Assembly: GCF_024347315.1 (NCBI RefSeq)
Contig: NZ_AP025460.1
Location: 2,232,001-2,296,000, forward strand
Length of the DNA: 64,000 nucleotides
Origin: Vibrio atlanticus
Lineage (GTDB): Bacteria > Pseudomonadota > Gammaproteobacteria > Enterobacterales > Vibrionaceae
Direction: 5' to 3'
Every line of letters begins with the position of its first letter. The first letter of the stretch is position 1. Under the pieces are notes generated by a model. The model ran no database searches. It had not been told where the DNA came from and saw only the letters and a list, made by a program, of their open reading frames with translations. Of the stretch, positions 60,000-64,000 are shown one piece after another. Both the position numbers and the translations under genes were made by a program.

Positions 60000-60863
60000 T
60001 TACATGTTACGTAGAGACGCAATACGCTTGTCTAGTGGTGGGTGGCTCATCAGAAGCTCAGTAAGCGATTTCTTGCCGTTGATACCAAATGCCATCATAG
60101 AACCTTCTAGTTGTGGCTCATGGCTCACCTTTAGACGTTCTAGCGCTGCTATCATCTTCTCTTTACCTACTAAGTGCGCAGCACCTGCATCGGCATGGAA
60201 TTCACGATGACGGCTGTACCACATCGTAATGAAGCTTGCTAAGAAACCAAATACCAATTCCAACACCATTGACACACCAAAGTACACCATCATGTTGCTG
60301 CCACCCTCTTCTTCGTTGTCATTCGACGCAACAATGTTGGCGATGAAACGAGATAGGAAGATAACGAACGTGTTCACCACGCCCTGCATTAGCGTCATGG
60401 TCACCATATCACCGTTCGCGATGTGACTCACTTCATGCGCTAACACCGCTTCAGCTTCATCACGCGTCATGTTGTGTAACAGACCCGTAGAGACTGCTAC
60501 TAATGAATCATTACGCTTAGCGCCCGTCGCAAACGCGTTGATGTCTGGCGAATCGTAAATCGCCACTGTTGGCATACCAATACCAACTTGTTGAGACTGA
60601 CGGCTTACTGTCTCCATCAACCAATGTTCGGTTTCGTTACGTGGACTTTCAATGACCATACCGGCTACCGATCGTAGCGCCATTTTCTTTGACATCATTA
60701 ATGAAATGAATGAGCCACCAAAGCCAAATACTGCAGCCATCACCAATAAGCCTGATAGGCTACCAGGTTGCATACCTGTAACTGCGTATACAATATTAAG
60801 AACAACACTTAGTACCAATACAACCGCTAGGTTGGTTGCAAGGAACAACATTACTCGCTTCAT
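60000..60863 (-). CDS. htpX: Membrane zinc protease HtpX
   Basis: Inner-membrane metalloprotease that removes damaged membrane proteins and is usually induced by envelope stress. Of its 287 residues, the N-terminus carries two helices (about 5-25 and 35-57), the zinc motif is [12 protein letters not shown] (HExxH, about 144), a further membrane pair follows, and the third ligand lies in [15 protein letters not shown] (about 222). The end [20 protein letters not shown] is a family hallmark. Confidence 0.96.
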   Translation of the reverse strand: MKRVMLFLATNLAVVLVLSVVLNIVYAVTGMQPGSLSGLLVMAAVFGFGGSFISLMMSKKMALRSVAGMVIESPRNETEHWLMETVSRQSQQVGIGMPTVAIYDSPDINAFATGAKRNDSLVAVSTGLLHNMTRDEAEAVLAHEVSHIANGDMVTMTLMQGVVNTFVIFLSRFIANIVASNDNEEEGGSNMMVYFGVSMVLELVFGFLASFITMWYSRHREFHADAGAAHLVGKEKMIAALERLKVSHEPQLEGSMMAFGINGKKSLTELLMSHPPLDKRIASLRNM

Positions 60864-61137
60864 TACTTATCTCCGCATGAAAGCTGTTTTTATAAAACTT
60901 ATTATAGACAAGGCAGACAGCAATTTATTCCAACCTTGAAGACTTATACTTACTTATACATATAGTCTTAGATTAAGAAAACAAGGTTAAGCATTAAATT
61001 GCAACATTTGATTACGAGACCATATTCGAATCACCTCCAGTCTATTAGACCTAAGTCGTATGGTGTCGGTATAACAATCCGTTTACAGTGGCTTCAGATG
61101 ATTTATTGGCTAGTCTATGTACAAAAAGGGAAGAATC

Positions 61138-61305
61138 ATGGTTGAAGGTACTAACACTCAAATGGCTATCGATTTACTGTGCTGTCACCTAGGGATTACT
61201 GAAGAAGAAGCAAAAAAGCAGATTGGGATCCTAACACCGCAAACGGCACAGACAAAAATCACAGAAACACAACAAGCACTAATGGGACTTACAAAAGAAC
61301 ACTAA
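61138..61305 (+). CDS. Small hypothetical protein
   Basis: 55-residue cytoplasmic protein from the ATG at 61138, preceded by AAGGGAAG. The sequence (MAIDLLCCHLGITEEEAKKQ) predicts a helical fold reminiscent of a small UBA-like domain, but I do not recognise a family. A seven-codon upstream ATG is less likely. Monocistronic, ended by the terminator at 61369. Confidence 0.6.
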   Translation: MVEGTNTQMAIDLLCCHLGITEEEAKKQIGILTPQTAQTKITETQQALMGLTKEH

Positions 61306-61368
61306 CCCATAGCGACTTGTTCAAAGGCCAGTTGTTTATAAACTTATGGCCAAAAGGCTTAACATAGC

Positions 61369-61395
61369 AAAAGGGCTGCAATTGCAGCCCTTTTC
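61369..61395. terminator. Bidirectional terminator before bioD
   Basis: AAAAGGGCTGCAA / TTGCAGCCCTTTT palindrome between the small gene and bioD, which converge. Confidence 0.85.
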
Positions 61396-61418
61396 TTGTT
61401 TAACGTATAACTCGAAGT

Positions 61419-62102
61419 TTAAAGGTCGAGCAATGGCTGTATATCAATATACTTACCAATGTTCTTAGACTTTGCTCTTGGCACATACGGAATTTCACCT
61501 AACTTCGGTGCACCTAGCTTATCTTCAAGCATCGCTATAATTTCAGCGTAATGTTCAGTACCTGGGTTAATGCGGTTTGCAACCCAACCCACTAGGTTCA
61601 GTCCATCAGCACGAATCACTTCTGCGGTTAGCAGTGCATGACTCAAACAGCCAAGCTTAATACCGACCGTCAATACCACTGGCAGCTGCTCTTTTTTGAC
61701 CCAGCTAGACAAATATTCTTCATCAGAAACCGGTACACGCCAACCACCAGCACCTTCAACTAACACGATGTCAGAGTTTTGCTTATGCTCTGCCAACTTA
61801 GCTGATAATACGGTTTCATCAATCACGACACCATCATGCTTTGCTGCAATGTGTGGTGATGATGGTAACAACAACGCATACGGGTTAACGTCTTCGTAGG
61901 CGATATCTTGCGTCGCAGCTTCTTGAAGATGCAGTGCATCACTATTACGTAATCCCTCAGGGGATTGTTCACACCCTGCGGCAACTGGCTTGTAGCCTAT
62001 TGTTGATAACTCTTGTGCGGCTAAAGCTTGAAGAATCGCTTTTGAAACCACAGTTTTTCCCACTTCGGTATCCGTACCTGCAATGAATAATGCATCAATC
62101 AT
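61419..62102 (-). CDS. bioD: Dethiobiotin synthetase
   Basis: Makes dethiobiotin from DAPA, CO2 and ATP, the penultimate step of biotin synthesis. P-loop [16 protein letters not shown] (about 6-21); [20 protein letters not shown] holds the characteristic glycines; NRINPGTEH follows. From the ATG at 62102, which overlaps the bioC stop by four bases, it is 227 residues. Last gene of a bio operon in the order F-C-D. Confidence 0.96.
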   Translation of the reverse strand: MIDALFIAGTDTEVGKTVVSKAILQALAAQELSTIGYKPVAAGCEQSPEGLRNSDALHLQEAATQDIAYEDVNPYALLLPSSPHIAAKHDGVVIDETVLSAKLAEHKQNSDIVLVEGAGGWRVPVSDEEYLSSWVKKEQLPVVLTVGIKLGCLSHALLTAEVIRADGLNLVGWVANRINPGTEHYAEIIAMLEDKLGAPKLGEIPYVPRAKSKNIGKYIDIQPLLDL

Positions 62103-62902
62103 AATTGAATAACCCCTAAACAAACTTGATATGTTGCTGGTAAGAAACCTTGATGGTTTTTAAACTCTCTATATTCCCGCTCAACAAGCTGCAACATTCG
62201 GCGACTTGTTAAACCTTGTGAGCGACCACTTACGTGATTAGCGCCGATACCTTTAAGGTCGCGCATCAGTTCAAACGCAGTGTCGTACCAAACGGTGATG
62301 GTGGGCAAGTCTAGTTGATGAGCAGTACAGCTAGATTGCGCTAACGCAATTTTTACCTGATTGATTGTAATAAAATGGTTAACGTGTTGATGTGTGTCAA
62401 TTTTTGACCATGAGTTTTTCAGTTCAAACAGTGACCCATCAAGCAAAGTTGAGAAAATAACACGTCCCCCAAGCGAGGTGACACGCTTCATCTCCCTCAA
62501 GGGCGACGATAAATCGTCACACCATTGCAACGCAAGGCTAGAGAAAACAATATCAAAAGCCCCATCTTCGAATGGCAATAGCTCGGCATCAGCTTGTCGA
62601 TATAAAGAGATCATTGCGCCACAGCGCTGTTCGGCTTTTTGCAGCATTCCAATAGAAAGGTCTGCGCATACCACTTCAGCGCCTCGTTCCACCAATTGCT
62701 GTGAGAAATAGCCAGTGCCACAACCTAAATCGAGCACCTTTAACCCAGAGAGGTCACTCGGTAACTTACCCAGCAGTCGGTGGCCGACATCGCGCTGGAA
62801 TTCAGCGTGTTTGTCATAGGTTGTTGCTGCTTTGCCGAAGGCTTCGGCAATCGCACTCTTGTCTTGGCTTACGTAATTATCCACTACTGCTTCTTGTGAC
62901 AT
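62099..62902 (-). CDS. bioC: Malonyl-ACP O-methyltransferase
   Basis: SAM-dependent methyltransferase that caps malonyl-ACP so fatty-acid enzymes can build pimeloyl-ACP. SAM motif [20 protein letters not shown] is at about residues 56-75, with acidic strand end [11 protein letters not shown] and [12 protein letters not shown]. Length 267 is typical. It follows bioF by zero bases and overlaps bioD. Confidence 0.95.
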   Translation of the reverse strand: MSQEAVVDNYVSQDKSAIAEAFGKAATTYDKHAEFQRDVGHRLLGKLPSDLSGLKVLDLGCGTGYFSQQLVERGAEVVCADLSIGMLQKAEQRCGAMISLYRQADAELLPFEDGAFDIVFSSLALQWCDDLSSPLREMKRVTSLGGRVIFSTLLDGSLFELKNSWSKIDTHQHVNHFITINQVKIALAQSSCTAHQLDLPTITVWYDTAFELMRDLKGIGANHVSGRSQGLTSRRMLQLVEREYREFKNHQGFLPATYQVCLGVIQL

Positions 62903-64000
62903 TTACTGAGCCTCTTTCTCTAATTCAAAGTTCGATTCTAAGCTTGGTTTGATATTTAATTCGTCGTGTCGCTCCATTGCTTGAAGCAGAGAACTGGTTA
63001 ACTGAAAAATCTGTTTCTGACTGTGGTTCGCCGTTAAGGTAATACGCAAACGAGCAGTCCCAATAGGCACCGTTGGTGGCCTTATTGCCGTTACCCAAAC
63101 TTGGTTGCGCTTTAACTCTTCAGCAATAGATAGTGCTGCTTGGGCTTCGCCGATTAAAAATGGCTTGATCGGCGTCTGAGTATCAATAAAACCTTTCACA
63201 CCATTCATCTGCTCTGCATAGAGAGCGCCTAGCTCCGTGAGTTTCTCACAACGCCACTCTTGCGTTTGAATCATCTGACATGCATGAGACAAAGCCACCG
63301 CTTGTGAAGGTGGCATTGCCGTCGAATACACATGATGACGCGCAAACTGAGTTAAGTAATCACCCACTTCTGACGAACAAAGAATCGCAGCACCAGAAAG
63401 GCCAAATGCTTTACCAAAGGTCACCACCAAGATATCAGGTGAGATTTGTGCGGCGTTGCAACTCCCTGCCCCGTTATCACCTAATACGCCAATACCGTGG
63501 GCATCATCAACCACCAACCAACTGTCGTATTGATTAGTCAGGCTAGATATCTGGCTGAGAGGCGCTTGATCACCATCCATGCTGAACACACCCTCAGTCA
63601 CAACCAAGGATTGTGGAGTTTGACTCAATAGCGACTCTAAATGTTGCGTGTCGTTATGCTTAAAGCGTTTCATGGTTGCAGGTGAAAGCATCCCCGCTTC
63701 CATCAAAGAGGCGTGGTTGAGCTTATCTTGCAGTAGAAAATCGTCTTTTTCGAGCAGAGAAAACAATAAGGCTTGGTTAGCGCTGAAACCAGAGTTAAAG
63801 AGAATGGCGCGTTCAAAGCCAAGCCATTCACACAGCTGAGCCTCTAAATTTCGATGAGCAGGACTAAAGCCCGTGACCAATGGCGAAGCCGCACTGCCGG
63901 CACCATATTGGGAAAGTCCGGTTTGCCATGCATCGACCAGTTCAGGATCGTTTGCCAAACCTAAATAGTCATTACTCGAAAAATTAATGAAGCTAGAACC
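62903..64000 (-). CDS. bioF: 8-amino-7-oxononanoate synthase (5' end outside the window)
   Basis: PLP enzyme that condenses pimeloyl-ACP with alanine in biotin synthesis. The visible 365 codons include the substrate-binding NFSSNDYLGLANDP, VDDAHGIGVLGDNG, and the PLP-lysine in VVTFGKAFGLSGAA. The reading frame is open to the last base at 64000, so the true start and perhaps 20 more residues lie outside. Downstream it abuts bioC. Confidence 0.95.
   Translation of the reverse strand, partial: GSSFINFSSNDYLGLANDPELVDAWQTGLSQYGAGSAASPLVTGFSPAHRNLEAQLCEWLGFERAILFNSGFSANQALLFSLLEKDDFLLQDKLNHASLMEAGMLSPATMKRFKHNDTQHLESLLSQTPQSLVVTEGVFSMDGDQAPLSQISSLTNQYDSWLVVDDAHGIGVLGDNGAGSCNAAQISPDILVVTFGKAFGLSGAAILCSSEVGDYLTQFARHHVYSTAMPPSQAVALSHACQMIQTQEWRCEKLTELGALYAEQMNGVKGFIDTQTPIKPFLIGEAQAALSIAEELKRNQVWVTAIRPPTVPIGTARLRITLTANHSQKQIFQLTSSLLQAMERHDELNIKPSLESNFELEKEAQ

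Overview
The window is a piece of the main chromosome of a marine Vibrio, most like the Splendidus clade. The clues are the gene content and order (psp next to sap, torECA, cysS-ppiB-lpxH, the his operon, a VicH-type H-NS, gsk-mnmA-hflD-purB, htpX and a bio cluster), moderate GC, and Vibrio-type proteins. No rRNA, tRNA or CRISPR array was seen.

Layout: 1-2801 is an RND efflux operon (two lipoprotein adaptors plus a pump cut by the window edge). 2950-5587 is the phage-shock module pspABC with its divergent activator pspF. 5690-11744 is sapABCDF with a DUF2927 gene attached. 11837-14697 holds a DUF2750 gene, a Mn-dependent pyrophosphatase and a predicted metal exporter behind a Fur-like box. 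15009-21367 holds anaerobic and ion functions: torECA, an orphan fetB and a FocA-family channel. 21730-31077 is housekeeping, including tdk, cysS, ppiB and lpxH. A small non-autonomous transposon lies between ppiB and lpxH.

31279-49977 is the histidine operon on the minus strand: hisL, G, D, C, B, H, A, then F and IE. It is split between hisA and hisF by an 11.2-kb element (about 32671-43878). Imperfect 29-bp repeats, each carrying the hisF start, bound it. The element carries a tyrosine integrase, a MobV-type relaxase with a likely oriT, repeated likely integrase arm sites, a complete IS5-family IS, and apparent defence cargo. The cargo is a two-gene ATPase plus TOPRIM system and a large SIR2 / degenerate-NTPase / helical-repeat protein. 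I read it as an integrative mobilizable element that delivers defence genes and rebuilds the hisF start.

50144-52814 holds a lysine-riboswitch-controlled NhaC-family transporter and hns. A Tn5/IS50-like IS (52935-54437) has inserted in the loop of the terminator between hns and gsk. The rest is core metabolism: gsk and purB (both near PurR-like operators), mnmA, hflD, htpX and bioD, bioC and bioF, the last cut by the window end.

The most novel region is the hisA/hisF element and its two putative defence systems.
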